DNA of 64,000 bases from Ramlibacter algicola (GCF_016641735.1 NZ_JAEDAO010000001.1:3038001-3102000), one strand, 5' to 3'; shown: positions 25,366 through 35,005, counted from the stretch's first letter. Numbers and translations: made by a program. Notes: generated from the letters alone by a model not told the origin.

Positions 25366-26355
25366 TTAGTCCAGCTTGGCGCCCGAGGCCTTGACGACCG
25401 CGGACCAGCGCTTGACTTCGCTGGAGACGAACTGGCCGAACTGCTGCTGCGACAGGTTGGGGAATTCCGCGCCCTGCTGCGCCCAGATGGCCTTGAGTTC
25501 GTCGGTCTGCATCGCCTTGCGGATCTCGTCGGCGACGTGGGCCGTGATGTCGGCCGGCGTGCCCTTGGGCGCCCACAGGCCGTACCAGGTGGTGACGGTG
25601 TAGTCCGGCAGGCCCACTTCGGCGGCGCACGGCACGTCGGGGATCGCGGCGTTGCGCTTGTTGCCCGATACCATCAGCGCCTTGATGCGGCCGCCCTTGA
25701 TGTGCGCGGCCGACGAGCCCAGGCCGTCGAACATCATGTCGACGTTCCCCGAGATGAGGTCCTGCAGCGCCGGACCGGCGCCGCGGTACGGGATGTGGGT
25801 GATGAAGGTCTTGGTCTGCTGCTTGAACAACTCGCCCGCGAGGTGGTGCGAGGTGCCGCTGCCCGCGGAGCCGTAGTTGTACTTGCCCGGGTTGCGGCGC
25901 ATCAGGTCCAGGAACGACTTGAAGTCCTTCGACTCGATCCGCTTCGGGTTGACGACGACCACCTGCGGCACGCTGGCCACCAGCGTGATCGGCACGAAGT
26001 CCTTTTCGAGGTCGTAGTCGAGGCGCGGGTACATCGACGGGGCGATGGTGTGGTGCACCGCGCCCATGAACAGGTTGTAGCCGTCCGGCGCCGCGCGTGA
26101 CGCGATGGTGGCGCCCACGGTGCCGCCGGCGCCGCCCTTGTTGTCGATCACCAGCTGCTTGCCGGTCTGCTTGGCGAACTGCGCCGCCAGCGGGCGGGCG
26201 AAGGCGTCGGTGCCGCCGCCGGCCGGGAACGGCACGACCATCATGACCGGCTTGGTCGGCCAGCCGCTGCCACCTTGCGCGAACGCGAACGGGCTGACGG
26301 TGGCGAGGGAGGCGGCGCGCAGGACGTCGCGCCGGTTGATGCCGGACTTCTGCAT
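25366..26355 (-). CDS. Bug-family (TctC) solute receptor of the mat operon
   Basis: The 329-residue receptor starts MQKSGINRRDVLRAASLATVSPFAFAQ, a signal peptide with a twin-arginine-like NRRDVLR motif. Bug motifs follow: PVMMVVPFPAGGGTDAFARPLA, VIDNKGGAGGTVGA, HIPYRGAGPALQDLISGNVDMMFD. Lying between malonyl-CoA decarboxylase and MatB, it probably binds malonate or a close dicarboxylate; in rhizobial mat operons a MatC carrier takes this place. No permease gene is linked here. An AGGAGAC ribosome site precedes the ATG. Confidence 0.92.
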   Translation of the reverse strand: MQKSGINRRDVLRAASLATVSPFAFAQGGSGWPTKPVMMVVPFPAGGGTDAFARPLAAQFAKQTGKQLVIDNKGGAGGTVGATIASRAAPDGYNLFMGAVHHTIAPSMYPRLDYDLEKDFVPITLVASVPQVVVVNPKRIESKDFKSFLDLMRRNPGKYNYGSAGSGTSHHLAGELFKQQTKTFITHIPYRGAGPALQDLISGNVDMMFDGLGSSAAHIKGGRIKALMVSGNKRNAAIPDVPCAAEVGLPDYTVTTWYGLWAPKGTPADITAHVADEIRKAMQTDELKAIWAQQGAEFPNLSQQQFGQFVSSEVKRWSAVVKASGAKLD

Positions 26356-26399
26356 TGGGGATGTCTCCTGTTGTGCTTGGAAAGCTGTCGGGAAAGGGC

Positions 26400-27761
26400 T
26401 CAACCGTACAGGTCTTCGATGGCGCCTGAAATCGGGATTTGCCCGCCGGACAGCATCGCGCGGTGCTTGTCCAGCCGCTTGGGGTCGTACAGGTAATTCA
26501 CCATGAGGCCATAAGACTGCTTCAAGCCCTTGGGCGAGGGATCGGCGCCCCAGTTCAGGCGTTCCACGCGGGCCCCATTGCCCAAATGGAACCGCGCGAC
26601 GGGGTCCACCGGGCGCCCGCCGTCCATCTCGCGCCCGAGGTAGCGTGCCGCCCACGCGAGCAGTTGCGTGCGGTGCGGCGACTTCGGCGGCAGCGCGAGC
26701 GGCTGGTCCAGGTGCGCGAGCAGGTCCGCCGGCGCGTGCTTCTGCATCCAGGCGCGCAGGCCCGGGATCGGCGACAGCGTCGCGAACGTCTTCAGCCGCG
26801 GGAATTCCGCCTTCAGCGTCTCGACCACGTGCTTGATCAGCGAGTCGCCGAAGCTCACGCCGCGCAGGCCGGTCTGCGTGTTGCTGATCGAATAGAAGAT
26901 CGCGGTGGTCGCCTTGGCCAGGTCCGCGGGTGCGGCGCTCTCGTCCAGCAGCGGCTCGATGCTGGCGCTGATCTCGGTGGTGAGCGCCACCTCGACGAAG
27001 ATCAGCGGCTCGTCCGGCAGCCGCGCGTGGAAGAACGCGTAGCAGCGCCGGTCGCTGTCCAGCCGGTTCTTCGCGTCCGACCAGCTGCGGATCTCGTGCA
27101 CCGCCTCGTACTTGATCAACTTCTCGATCATCGACGCGGGCGAGTCCCAGCTGAGCGTGCGCAGCTCGAGGAACGCGACGTCGAACCAGGTCGAGAACAG
27201 GTGCTCCAGCTCCGCGTCCAGCGGCAGCAGGCGCTTGTCGGACTTCAGGTGCGGCAGCAGCTCGGCACGCAGGTCGACCAGGAACCGCACGCCTTCGGGG
27301 TAGCCGGCGAAGCGTTGCAGCAGGCGCGCGCGCGGCGACAGCATCGCGCGACGCAGGCGGATCTCCGCGGCGGCTTCATCCGTCGTGCCGATGGCGGCTT
27401 CGTACTGCACCCGCGCGGCCTTGGCCTTCTGCGCGTCGGGCGCGAACTGCTCGGCCATCAGCAGCCAGCAGTCGCGGCGCTCCTCGGCGCCGGCCTTGAC
27501 GTACCACTGCGCGAACTCGCACGCCCGGCGCGAAGCCTCGACTTCGCTGATGCGGGGATCGACGATGGCCTGCAGCTCGGACAGCGTGCGGCGCAGGACG
27601 CGGGGCGACAGCGCTTCCTGGTTGCGCCGCAGGGTCGCCTGCAGCCGCTCGCGCGTCGTGCGCGGCACCGCGGGCGCGACGGCTTCGGCCGAGGCGACGG
27701 CCTTGGCTTCGAGCCCCGGGCGCAGGAACGAAACGCTGCGCGACATCCATTCGGTTCTCAT
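26400..27761 (-). CDS. matA: Malonyl-CoA decarboxylase
   Basis: The 453-residue protein matches the length and sequence of bacterial malonyl-CoA decarboxylases. An N-terminal helical domain (about 35-170) is followed by the acetyltransferase-like catalytic domain, with FVEVALTTEISASIEPLLDE, TAIFYSISNTQTGLRGVSFG, FATLSPIPGLRAW and a C-terminal LMVNYLYDPKRLDKHRAMLSG, which carries the family's conserved catalytic histidine region. It converts malonyl-CoA to acetyl-CoA and CO2. The ATG at 27761 overlaps the regulator stop (ATGA), so the two are translationally coupled. Confidence 0.93.
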   Translation of the reverse strand: MRTEWMSRSVSFLRPGLEAKAVASAEAVAPAVPRTTRERLQATLRRNQEALSPRVLRRTLSELQAIVDPRISEVEASRRACEFAQWYVKAGAEERRDCWLLMAEQFAPDAQKAKAARVQYEAAIGTTDEAAAEIRLRRAMLSPRARLLQRFAGYPEGVRFLVDLRAELLPHLKSDKRLLPLDAELEHLFSTWFDVAFLELRTLSWDSPASMIEKLIKYEAVHEIRSWSDAKNRLDSDRRCYAFFHARLPDEPLIFVEVALTTEISASIEPLLDESAAPADLAKATTAIFYSISNTQTGLRGVSFGDSLIKHVVETLKAEFPRLKTFATLSPIPGLRAWMQKHAPADLLAHLDQPLALPPKSPHRTQLLAWAARYLGREMDGGRPVDPVARFHLGNGARVERLNWGADPSPKGLKQSYGLMVNYLYDPKRLDKHRAMLSGGQIPISGAIEDLYG

Positions 27762-28426
27762 GAAGCGATCCTCGTGCGTTGGCCGCGGGACAGGTCGCGC
27801 AGCGCACCGCGCTGCCGTGTCAGATGGGTGCGCATGGCCGCTTCCGCCCCTTCGGCGTCGCGGGCCTTCAGCGCAGCGAACACCGCCAGGTGCTCGGACA
27901 GGCTCTGCTCCAGCCGCCCCGGCGCGTGCAGCTGCTGCAGGCGCGCGAGCTTGACGATCTTGCGCAAGTCGGTGATCACCTGCGCGAGCCAGCGGTTGCC
28001 GGCCAGCTGGATGATCGCCTCGTGGATCGCGAAGTTGGTCGCGTAGTAGTCGTTGATGCGCTTCGTCTTCGCGCTGCGCGCCAGCTTGTCGTGCAGCGCC
28101 TCGAGTTCCTGCAGGTCGGCGTCGCTCGCATGCAGCGCCGCCTCGTGCGCGCAACGCCCTTCCAGCAGCGCGATGACCGGGAAGATCTCGTCCAGGTCCT
28201 GCTCGGTGACCTCGGCCACGAAGCAGCCGCGCCGCGGTTCGTGCCGCACCAGCCCTTCCGCCGTCAGCACCTTGAGCGCCTCGCGCAGCGGCGTGCGGGA
28301 GATGCCCATGTCCTCGCACAGCGCGATCTCGTCGACGAATACGCCGGGCGCCAGCCCGCCGTCGAAGATGCGCTCGCGCAGGCGGTCGGCGACTTCCTGG
28401 TGGAGCGAGCTGTGGACGAGACGCAT
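27758..28426 (-). CDS. matR: GntR family regulator of the malonate operon
   Basis: A 222-residue GntR/FCD regulator. The winged helix (about 5-70; VFVDEIALCEDMGISRTPLREALKVLTAEGLV) is followed by an FCD helical domain with its ligand-binding histidines (AIHEAIIQLAGN, LSEHLAVFAAL). As first gene of the mat operon it probably represses it and responds to malonate or malonyl-CoA, as MatR does in rhizobia. The ATG at 28426 is chosen because the DNA-binding domain starts there; upstream sequence is REP-like. A perfect palindrome lies 14 bases upstream. Confidence 0.88.
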   Translation of the reverse strand: MRLVHSSLHQEVADRLRERIFDGGLAPGVFVDEIALCEDMGISRTPLREALKVLTAEGLVRHEPRRGCFVAEVTEQDLDEIFPVIALLEGRCAHEAALHASDADLQELEALHDKLARSAKTKRINDYYATNFAIHEAIIQLAGNRWLAQVITDLRKIVKLARLQQLHAPGRLEQSLSEHLAVFAALKARDAEGAEAAMRTHLTRQRGALRDLSRGQRTRIAS

Positions 28427-28439
28427 GGTGCAGGTTTCG

Positions 28440-28455
28440 TAATTACGCGTAATTA
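28440..28455. promoter_or_regulatory. Perfect 16-bp palindrome, probable GntR/MatR operator
   Basis: TAATTACGCGTAATTA is its own reverse complement and stands out as AT-rich in GC-rich surroundings. It lies 14 bases before the regulator ATG, where it would overlap the promoter or transcription start of the mat operon. Binding by the adjacent GntR protein is inferred from position. Confidence 0.8.
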
Positions 28456-28562
28456 TGGGGACTTGGGCGCGGCTTGCAAGCACTCTCGCGGGTAAACACG
28501 GGGACGGCGGCGCGGTCGCGTTGCTTGCCGTCCTCACAGGGCCATGGTGCGCGGTGTTCTCC

Positions 28563-28646
28563 GTCATGCCCGCGAAGGCGGGCATCCATCGCTTCGCTTC
28601 GCACGAAGGCCGGGAAGCGGTGGGTTCCCGCCTCCGCGGGAACGAC
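28563..28646. repeat. Paired REP-like element, GTCATGCCCGCG type
   Basis: Two short hairpins head to head: GTCATGCCCGCGAAGGCGGG on the left and TTCCCGCCTCCGCGGGAACG on the right. Similar 80-90 base pairs occur at 49302-49391 and 63811-63895. It lies between matR and lgt. Confidence 0.82.
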
Positions 28647-28694
28647 GGGTTCGTTGTCGCGGGTGCGTCGGGGCCCGCCGACGGCCGACGACGG

Positions 28695-29528
28695 TCAGCG
28701 CGCCACGAGGGCGCGCGGCTGCCGCTTTTGCGCCCAGACCCACAGCAGCACGCCGGCGACCATCATCGGCACGCACAGCCACTGGCCCATCGACAGGCCG
28801 GTCTGCTGCGCGAGCCATTCGAGGTGCGCGTCGGGCTCGCGGTAGTACTCGGCGACGAAGCGGAAGAAGCCGTAGCTGACCAGGAACGCGGCCGACACCT
28901 GCCCTTCGCGCGGATTGCGCCGCGCGTAGATCCACAGCAGCACCCACAGCAGCACGCCCTCGAGCAGGAACTGGTAGACCTGCGACGGATGCCGCGGTTG
29001 CGGGCCCGCCTGCGGGAACACCATGGCCCACGGCAGCGAGGGATCGGCGAGCCGGCCCCACAACTCGCCGTTGATGAAATTGCCCACGCGACCCGACGCC
29101 AGACCGAGCGGCACGCACGGCGCGACGAAGTCCATCACCTGCCAGTACGGCTTGCGGCGCGAATGCGAGAACCAGACCTGCGACAGGATCACGCCGAGCA
29201 TGCCGCCGTGGAAGCTCATGCCACCCTTCCACACCGCGAAGATCTCCAGCGGGTTCATCGCGTAGTACGCCGGCTTGTAGAACAGGCAGTAGCCCAGGCG
29301 GCCGCCGACGATGACGCCCATCACGCCGAGGAACAGCATGTCGTCGATGTCGCGCCGGCTCCAGGCGCCCGGCCCCTGGATCGACGCATACGGCTCGTGC
29401 CGCAAGCGGCGGTGCGCCAGGAAGAGGAACAGGCCGAACGCGACGAGGTACGTGATGCCGTACCAGTGCACGGCCAGCGGGCCGACGCGAAAGGCGATCG
29501 GGTCGATCTGCGGGAACTGGAGAACCAT
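28695..29528 (-). CDS. lgt: Prolipoprotein diacylglyceryl transferase
   Basis: The 277-residue inner-membrane enzyme moves a diacylglyceryl group from phosphatidylglycerol to the lipobox cysteine of prolipoproteins. It has about seven hydrophobic segments and the diagnostic motifs [20 protein letters not shown] and the signature [15 protein letters not shown]. The ATG at 29528 gives the usual N-terminus ([24 protein letters not shown]). Length is typical. It is followed by the REP pair and preceded after 20 bases by a LysR gene on the same strand. Confidence 0.97.
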   Translation of the reverse strand: MVLQFPQIDPIAFRVGPLAVHWYGITYLVAFGLFLFLAHRRLRHEPYASIQGPGAWSRRDIDDMLFLGVMGVIVGGRLGYCLFYKPAYYAMNPLEIFAVWKGGMSFHGGMLGVILSQVWFSHSRRKPYWQVMDFVAPCVPLGLASGRVGNFINGELWGRLADPSLPWAMVFPQAGPQPRHPSQVYQFLLEGVLLWVLLWIYARRNPREGQVSAAFLVSYGFFRFVAEYYREPDAHLEWLAQQTGLSMGQWLCVPMMVAGVLLWVWAQKRQPRALVAR

Positions 29529-29548
29529 GCGGCGATTGTGCCGCGCAG

Positions 29549-30460
29549 TCAGTGCGCCGAGGCTTGCCGGCGCGCGAACTCGACAAAGCGCGCCAGGGGT
29601 CCCGCCGCCGCGCCGCGCCAGGCCAGCGTGGTCTCGCACTGCGGCACGCCGGCGCGTCCCGGCGGCGAGCGATAGACGACGCCCTGCCGCTGGAACTCGC
29701 GCACGCTTTGCGGCACCCACGCGATGCCCAGGCCGGCGGACACGAGATTGACGATCGTCTGCATCTGGATCGCCTCCTGCGCGACCTGCGGTTCGCGCCC
29801 GGCCGCGTGGTACAGCCCGAAGACCGCGTCGTGCAGCGACGGCAGGATGCGGCGCGGGAACATCACCAGCGGCTCGGCGAGCACGCGCGGCAGCGAGACC
29901 GACCGCGCGGAGGCCAGCGGATGCGGCTCGGGCAGCGCCAGCACGAGCGGCTCGCGCGAGATCCGCAGGTGCTCGAAGCCGGCCGGCGCGAAGCCCGGCG
30001 AATGCAGCAGCAAGCCCGCGTCGAGGTCGCCGCGCTCCAGCGCCGGCAACTGCACGTCGGCCGTGGCCTCGAGCAACTCGAGATGCACGCCGGGATGCTG
30101 GGCGCGGAACTCGCGCACCCAGCGCGGCAGGAAGCTGTAGCCCACCGTCGAGACGAACGCCAGGCGCAGCCGGCCCGCGTCGCCCGATGCCGCCGCACGG
30201 GCGGTCGCCGGAAGGGCCTGAGCCCGCGACAGCAGGTCGCGCGCTGGCGCGAGCAACGCGGCGCCGGCGTCGGTGAGCTGCACGCTGCGCTTGGTGCGGT
30301 CGAACAGGCGCACGCCGAGCACGCTTTCCAGCTGCGCGATCGCCTGCGTCAGCGGCGGCTGCGTCATGTGCAGCCGCACGGCGGCGCGGCCGAAGTGCAG
30401 CGTCTCGGCGACGGCGACGAACTGGCGCCACAGGCGCAACTCCACGACGGGCTTGCTCAT
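29549..30460 (-). CDS. LysR family transcriptional regulator
   Basis: A 303-residue LysR-type regulator. The N-terminal winged helix (about 8-65) contains [26 protein letters not shown] two-lobe periplasmic-binding-like effector domain follows (about 90-300; [16 protein letters not shown]). It is divergent from ilvD across 88 bases, so it may control ilvD, itself, or both; LysR regulators are often beside their targets. The effector is unknown. Confidence 0.93.
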   Translation of the reverse strand: MSKPVVELRLWRQFVAVAETLHFGRAAVRLHMTQPPLTQAIAQLESVLGVRLFDRTKRSVQLTDAGAALLAPARDLLSRAQALPATARAAASGDAGRLRLAFVSTVGYSFLPRWVREFRAQHPGVHLELLEATADVQLPALERGDLDAGLLLHSPGFAPAGFEHLRISREPLVLALPEPHPLASARSVSLPRVLAEPLVMFPRRILPSLHDAVFGLYHAAGREPQVAQEAIQMQTIVNLVSAGLGIAWVPQSVREFQRQGVVYRSPPGRAGVPQCETTLAWRGAAAGPLARFVEFARRQASAH

Positions 30461-30548
30461 ACGCCGCGCATATTAATCGCTGCTGGAAAATGGATTGGAG
30501 CGAATCAGCACGCACCCGTAGACTGGCTCCCCCTTCCGGAGACAAGCC

Positions 30549-32243
30549 ATGGCCGAGCAACCGATCCGCCTGCACCTGCGCAGCGACAACATCACCCAGG
30601 GCAAGGCGCGCGCGCCGAACCGCTCCATGTACTACGCCATGGGGTACCAGGAGAAGGATTTCGGCAAGCCCATGGTCGGGGTCGCCAACGGCCACAGCAC
30701 GATCACGCCGTGCAACAGCGGCCTGCAGAAGCTGGCCGACGCGGCGGTCGCGGGCATCGAGGAAGCCGGCGGCAACGCACAGATCTTCGGCACGCCGACC
30801 ATCAGCGACGGCATGGCGATGGGCACCGAGGGCATGAAGTACTCGCTGGTCAGCCGCGAGGTCATCGCCGATTGCATCGAGACCTGCGTGCAGGGCCAGT
30901 GGATGGACGGCGTCGTGGTGGTGGGCGGCTGCGACAAGAACATGCCCGGCGGGATGATGGGCATGCTGCGCGCCAACGTGCCGTCGATCTACGTGTACGG
31001 CGGCACCATCCTCCCCGGCCGGTGGAAGGACCAGGACCTGAACATCGTCAGCGTGTTCGAGGCGGTCGGCCAGAACGCCGCCGGCAAGCTGAGCGACGGC
31101 GACCTGAAGGAAATCGAGCAGCGCGCGATCCCGGGCACCGGCTCCTGCGGCGGCATGTACACCGCCAACACCATGAGTTCGGCGTTCGAGGCGATGGGCA
31201 TGTCGCTGCCCTACTCCTCCACGATGGCGAACCCGCACGACGAGAAGCAGAACTCGGCCAAGGAATCGGCGAAGGTGCTGCTCGAGGCGATCAAGAAGGA
31301 CCTGAAGCCGCGCGACATCGTCACCAAGAAAGCGATCGAGAACGCCGTGACCGTGATCATGGCCACCGGCGGCTCGACCAACGCGGTGCTGCACTTCCTG
31401 GCCATCGCGCATGCGGCCGGCGTCGAGTGGACCATCGACGACTTCGAGCGGATCCGCCAGAAGACGCCGGTGATCTGCGACCTCAAGCCGTCGGGCCGCT
31501 TCCTCGCGGTCGACCTGCACCGCGCCGGCGGCATCCCGCAGGTGATGAAGCTGCTGCTCAACGCCGGCCTGCTGCACGGCGACTGCATGACCATCACCGG
31601 CAAGACGATCGCCGAGACGCTGGAGGACATCCCGGACCAGGCGCCGAAGGGGCAGGAGGTGATCCGCCCGATCGACGACCCGATGTACGAGCAGGGGCAT
31701 CTCGCGATCCTCAAGGGCAACCTGTCACCCGAAGGCGCGGTGGCGAAGATCACCGGCCTGAAGAACCCGGTGATCACCGGCCCGGCGCGCGTGTTCGACG
31801 ACGAGCAGTCGGCGCTGCAGGCGATCCTCGACGGCAAGATCCAGGCCGGCGACGTGATGGTGCTGCGCTACCTCGGTCCCAAGGGTGGCCCTGGCATGCC
31901 CGAGATGCTCGCGCCGACCGGTGCGCTGATCGGCGCCGGCCTCGGCGAGAGCGTCGGCCTGATCACCGACGGCCGCTTCTCAGGCGGCACCTGGGGCATG
32001 GTGGTCGGCCACGTCGCACCCGAGGCCGCGGCGGGCGGCACGATCGCGCTGGTGAACGAAGGCGACTCCATCACCATCGACGCGCACCAGTTGAAGCTGC
32101 AGCTGAACGTGGACGACGCCGAACTCGCCAAGCGCCGCGCCAAGTGGAAGGCACCCGCCCCGCGCTACACCCGCGGCGTGCAAGCCAAGTTCGCGTTCAA
32201 TGCTTCCAGCGCGTCGAAGGGCGCGGTGCTGGACGCTTTCTGA
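30549..32243 (+). CDS. ilvD: Dihydroxy-acid dehydratase
   Basis: The 564-residue enzyme dehydrates 2,3-dihydroxy-isovalerate or -methylvalerate to the 2-keto acid in valine and isoleucine synthesis. Iron-sulfur cysteines are in [10 protein letters not shown] (about 120-130) and [18 protein letters not shown] (about 195-210). The C-terminal [19 protein letters not shown], with its conserved serine, is diagnostic. Length matches the [4Fe-4S]/[2Fe-2S] short IlvD class. A GGAGA ribosome site precedes ATG. It is followed by palindromic repeat copy 3. Confidence 0.96.
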   Translation: MAEQPIRLHLRSDNITQGKARAPNRSMYYAMGYQEKDFGKPMVGVANGHSTITPCNSGLQKLADAAVAGIEEAGGNAQIFGTPTISDGMAMGTEGMKYSLVSREVIADCIETCVQGQWMDGVVVVGGCDKNMPGGMMGMLRANVPSIYVYGGTILPGRWKDQDLNIVSVFEAVGQNAAGKLSDGDLKEIEQRAIPGTGSCGGMYTANTMSSAFEAMGMSLPYSSTMANPHDEKQNSAKESAKVLLEAIKKDLKPRDIVTKKAIENAVTVIMATGGSTNAVLHFLAIAHAAGVEWTIDDFERIRQKTPVICDLKPSGRFLAVDLHRAGGIPQVMKLLLNAGLLHGDCMTITGKTIAETLEDIPDQAPKGQEVIRPIDDPMYEQGHLAILKGNLSPEGAVAKITGLKNPVITGPARVFDDEQSALQAILDGKIQAGDVMVLRYLGPKGGPGMPEMLAPTGALIGAGLGESVGLITDGRFSGGTWGMVVGHVAPEAAAGGTIALVNEGDSITIDAHQLKLQLNVDDAELAKRRAKWKAPAPRYTRGVQAKFAFNASSASKGAVLDAF

Positions 32244-32268
32244 GTTGGGCGGCGCTTGCGCGCCGTTT

Positions 32269-32335
32269 CTCAACGCAGAAATCATCGTTGTCTTCTCTGT
32301 GGCTTCTGTCTGCCTTCTGCGTCCTCTGCGTTGAG
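32269..32335. repeat. Palindromic intergenic repeat, CTCTGCGTCCTCTG family, copy 3 (short)
   Basis: The right arm CTTCTGCGTCCTCTGCGTTG is intact and the left arm is cut down to CTCAACGCAGAA. It lies after the ilvD stop and may serve as its terminator. Confidence 0.8.
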
Positions 32336-32424
32336 GCTGCCAGCAGCGCGACAGCGCTGCGCACCTGTCCTACAAAGCCGCGCCGAAGCCCCGTCCTAGC
32401 ATCGGTTTCCACCCAGGAGACCCC

Positions 32425-33924
32425 ATGGACACCACATCCGTCTGGCGCGCCACCGCGACCGGCGCCGGCTTCGCCATGCTGCAGGCGGACGTGCAGTGCG
32501 ACGTGCTCGTCGTCGGGGGCGGCATCACGGGCGTGACGACCGCGCTGCTGCTGGCCCAGCAGGGACGCAAGGTCGTGCTGCTGGAAGCGGACGAGATCGG
32601 CGGCGGCACGACGGGGCACTCGACGGGCAACCTCTACGTCACGACCACCGACGGCATCTCGTCCGTGCAGTCGACATGGGACGAAACCGTCGCCCGCGAG
32701 GTGGTGCAGCAGCGCAAGGCGGCGATCGACTTCATCGAGCAGCAGTGCCGCGACCTGCCGAACGCGCACTTCACGCGCTGCCCGCTGGTGCTGTGGTCGC
32801 GCGACCTGGACGGCAATGCGGACGTCGAGTCGGAGCAGCAGGCGCTGGCGCAACTCGGCTGCCTGGCGCGGCTCGACGAAGCGGGCGTGCGGCCCGGCCT
32901 GCCGCAACCGCGCGGACCGGTGATGGTGCTCGAGGACCAGGCGCAGTTCCAGCCGCAGGCGTACACGCTGGCGCTCGCGCAGCGTGCCGCGAAGGCGGGC
33001 GCCTCGCTGCACGAACACTCGCGCGTGATCGAGCTCGATGCGAAGGCGCGCGTCGCTACCACGGCCACCGGCTCCGTGAAGGCCGCCGAGATCGTGTTGG
33101 CCACGCACTCGCCCAAGGGCGTGCACCTGGTCCACGCCGAGATGCCGGTGCACCGCGAATACGTCGTCGCCTTCGAGATGGGCGCGACGGATCCGGGGCC
33201 GGGCATCTTCTGGTGGTCGGGCGAGCAAGGCCTGTCGATCCGCACGCTGGCGCATGAGGGTCGCCGCTACGTCATCGCCGCCGGCCCGGAGCAGAAGGTC
33301 GGCGTGCACAACGCCAAGGCGTCGTTGCTGGCCGTCGAGACGCTCGCCACGCAGATGCTGCAGCCCGGGCCGACGCGGCATCGCTGGTCGGCGCAGAACT
33401 ACCGCTCCCACCACGGCCTGCCCTACATCGGGCGCGACCACTCCGGCTGCTTCATCGCGACCGGCTTTTCGACCGATGGCCTGACCTGGGGCACGGTAGC
33501 GGCACGGCTGCTGGCCGCCGAGATCTCGGGGCAGCCTGACGCCTTCGGCAAGCGGTGCGAGCCGGGACGCTTCACGCCGGCCAAGGGCGCAAGCACGCTG
33601 GTGGAGGAGAACCTCACGACCGCCAGCACGCTGGTGAAGGACTACCTGACGCGCCCGCAGCACGAGCACCTGTCGTCCCTCGCTCCTGGCGACAGCGCGA
33701 TCGTGGAGGCAGGGGGCGAGACCTTCGCGGCCTACCGCGCACCCGATGGCGAGTTGTTCGCCGTCTCACCCGTGTGCACGCACATGGGATGCAAGGTGCG
33801 CTGGAACAGCGTCGAGACGAGCTGGGATTGCCCGTGCCACGGAAGCCGGTTCCGCCCCGACGGGACGGTGGCCGAAGGGCCGGCGCTGGTGCCGCTGCAC
33901 CGCAAGCACGTCCAACTGGGCTAG
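32425..33924 (+). CDS. FAD-dependent oxidoreductase with C-terminal Rieske domain
   Basis: A 499-residue fusion. Residues about 25-375 form a DAO-type FAD oxidase domain beginning with the dinucleotide motif VLVVGGGITGVTTALLLAQQG and containing STGNLYVTTTDG and the late FSTDGLTWGTVAARLLA segment. Residues about 405-495 form a Rieske [2Fe-2S] domain with CTHMGC and CPCHGSRF ligands. Such proteins couple a flavin to a Rieske centre in one chain; the substrate is unknown, often an amine or amino acid. Its AGGAGACCCC ribosome site precedes the ATG. No operon partner on the same strand. Confidence 0.9.
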   Translation: MDTTSVWRATATGAGFAMLQADVQCDVLVVGGGITGVTTALLLAQQGRKVVLLEADEIGGGTTGHSTGNLYVTTTDGISSVQSTWDETVAREVVQQRKAAIDFIEQQCRDLPNAHFTRCPLVLWSRDLDGNADVESEQQALAQLGCLARLDEAGVRPGLPQPRGPVMVLEDQAQFQPQAYTLALAQRAAKAGASLHEHSRVIELDAKARVATTATGSVKAAEIVLATHSPKGVHLVHAEMPVHREYVVAFEMGATDPGPGIFWWSGEQGLSIRTLAHEGRRYVIAAGPEQKVGVHNAKASLLAVETLATQMLQPGPTRHRWSAQNYRSHHGLPYIGRDHSGCFIATGFSTDGLTWGTVAARLLAAEISGQPDAFGKRCEPGRFTPAKGASTLVEENLTTASTLVKDYLTRPQHEHLSSLAPGDSAIVEAGGETFAAYRAPDGELFAVSPVCTHMGCKVRWNSVETSWDCPCHGSRFRPDGTVAEGPALVPLHRKHVQLG

Positions 33925-33965
33925 GAGACCCGCGGCCCCGGGCGCCGGGGCCATTCAGCGTTCGT

Positions 33966-34205
33966 TCAGCGCTTGCGCTTCACGATGCCGATAGCTTCTC
34001 GTTGTTTGTCCAGGCGAGCCTGCTTGCGGGCGTTCTCCCGGTCCATCGCGCGGCGCTTGGTGTAGCCGGACCAGTCGGCCCAGGACCACCAGGCGACGGC
34101 GAGGGCGAAGGGAGACAGAACGACCCACCATGACCAGGCCGCGACCGGATCGATTTCGAAGTACTTGAGTGCGAGCAGGATGAGGCCGATGCCCAGGAAC
34201 AACAT
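33966..34205 (-). CDS. Small Trp-rich membrane protein (TIGR04438-like)
   Basis: The 79-residue protein has two hydrophobic helices (MLFLGIGLILLALKYF and WVVLSPFALAVAWWSW), seven tryptophans mainly in the second half of the membrane region, and a long basic C-terminal tail (KRRAMDRENARKQARLDKQ). This arrangement matches a small Trp-rich protein family common in Burkholderiales. Function unknown. It is convergent with the FAD/Rieske gene and divergent from the cytochrome pair. Confidence 0.8.
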   Translation of the reverse strand: MLFLGIGLILLALKYFEIDPVAAWSWWVVLSPFALAVAWWSWADWSGYTKRRAMDRENARKQARLDKQREAIGIVKRKR

Positions 34206-34319
34206 GCCGGATTCTCCGCGCCCCTTTGGCGGGGCTCCGAGGACAGCGCTCCTGGCGGGTCAACTGCCCTCACTACAATGACGTTGAGCATCGTAACGCA
34301 ACCACAGGAAAGTCCTTCC

Positions 34320-34622
34320 ATGAAACGTGCCCTGTTCGTGCTGGCCACCTCGATGGCCGTTGCCGGCCCCGCCCTGGCGGACCTGGCCCTCGCGCAGTCC
34401 AAGAACTGCATGTCCTGCCACGCCGTCGACAAGAAGCTGGTCGGCCCCTCGTACAAGGACGTCGCGGGCAAGTACGCCGGCCAGAAGGACGCAGCCGACA
34501 AGCTCGCGGCCAAGATCCAGAAGGGCGGCTCCGGCGTGTGGGGCTCCATCCCCATGCCGCCGAACAACGTGACCGAGGCCGAAGCCAAGAAGCTCGCGGC
34601 CTGGGTGCTGACGCAGAAATGA
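34320..34622 (+). CDS. Small c-type cytochrome, first of a tandem pair
   Basis: A 100-residue periplasmic class I cytochrome c. The signal peptide MKRALFVLATSMAVAGPALA is followed by the haem-binding CMSCH and, about 40 residues later, the axial-methionine loop SIPMPPNN. The fold resembles cytochrome c5/c551. It would carry electrons between bc1 and terminal oxidases. The ATG at 34320 has GGAAAG just upstream and starts the signal peptide. Its stop overlaps the start of a similar cytochrome as ATGA. Confidence 0.93.
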   Translation: MKRALFVLATSMAVAGPALADLALAQSKNCMSCHAVDKKLVGPSYKDVAGKYAGQKDAADKLAAKIQKGGSGVWGSIPMPPNNVTEAEAKKLAAWVLTQK

Positions 34623-34930
34623 CACCCGGCGCGCGGGTCCTGCTGCCACTGCTGCTCGCGGTGGCCGCGGCGCCCGCGTCCGCCGACCTCGCGCTGGCCA
34701 CCAGCAAGAACTGCCTGAGTTGCCACGCCGTCGAGCACAAGGTGCTCGGCCCCTCGTTCAGGTCCATCGGCGCGCGCTATGCGTCGCAGCCCAATGCCGC
34801 CGACATGCTCGCCGGCAAGATCCTCAGGGGCAGCAGCGGCGCCTGGGGCCCCAACCCCATGCCACCCAACACGCAGGTCACCGAACCCGAGGCCAAGAAG
34901 TTGGCGGCCTGGGTGCTGACGCTGAGGTGA
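34619..34930 (+). CDS. Small c-type cytochrome, second of a tandem pair
   Basis: A 103-residue paralogue of the preceding cytochrome. The signal peptide LLPLLLAVAAAPASA is followed by CLSCH and the methionine loop PNPMPPNTQ. The two share the pattern DLALA-S/T-SKNC-x-SCHAV, EAKKLAAWVLT and spacing, so they arose by tandem duplication. The ATGA overlap implies coupled translation. It is followed by a REP pair and converges with acs. Confidence 0.92.
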   Translation: MTPGARVLLPLLLAVAAAPASADLALATSKNCLSCHAVEHKVLGPSFRSIGARYASQPNAADMLAGKILRGSSGAWGPNPMPPNTQVTEPEAKKLAAWVLTLR

Positions 34931-34955
34931 GGCGCTGGCCCGGGCGGCCAGCCTT

Positions 34956-34980
34956 GTCATTCCGGCGACCGCCGGAATCC
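34956..34980. repeat. REP-like hairpin, GTCATTCCGGCG type
   Basis: GTCATTCCGGCGACC followed by GCCGGAATCC forms a stem. It lies between the convergent cytochrome and acs genes and is paired with a second REP at 35006-35031; it may serve as a two-way terminator. Confidence 0.82.
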
Positions 34981-35005
34981 ATGCGGCGCTCGCGCACCTT
35001 CGTGT

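Noticed and set aside
28695..31700. A 1,001-codon minus-strand frame running through lgt
   Set aside because: Only the last 277 codons are lgt. The upstream part is antisense to ilvD and crosses the LysR gene out of frame; the lgt ATG at 29528 explains it.
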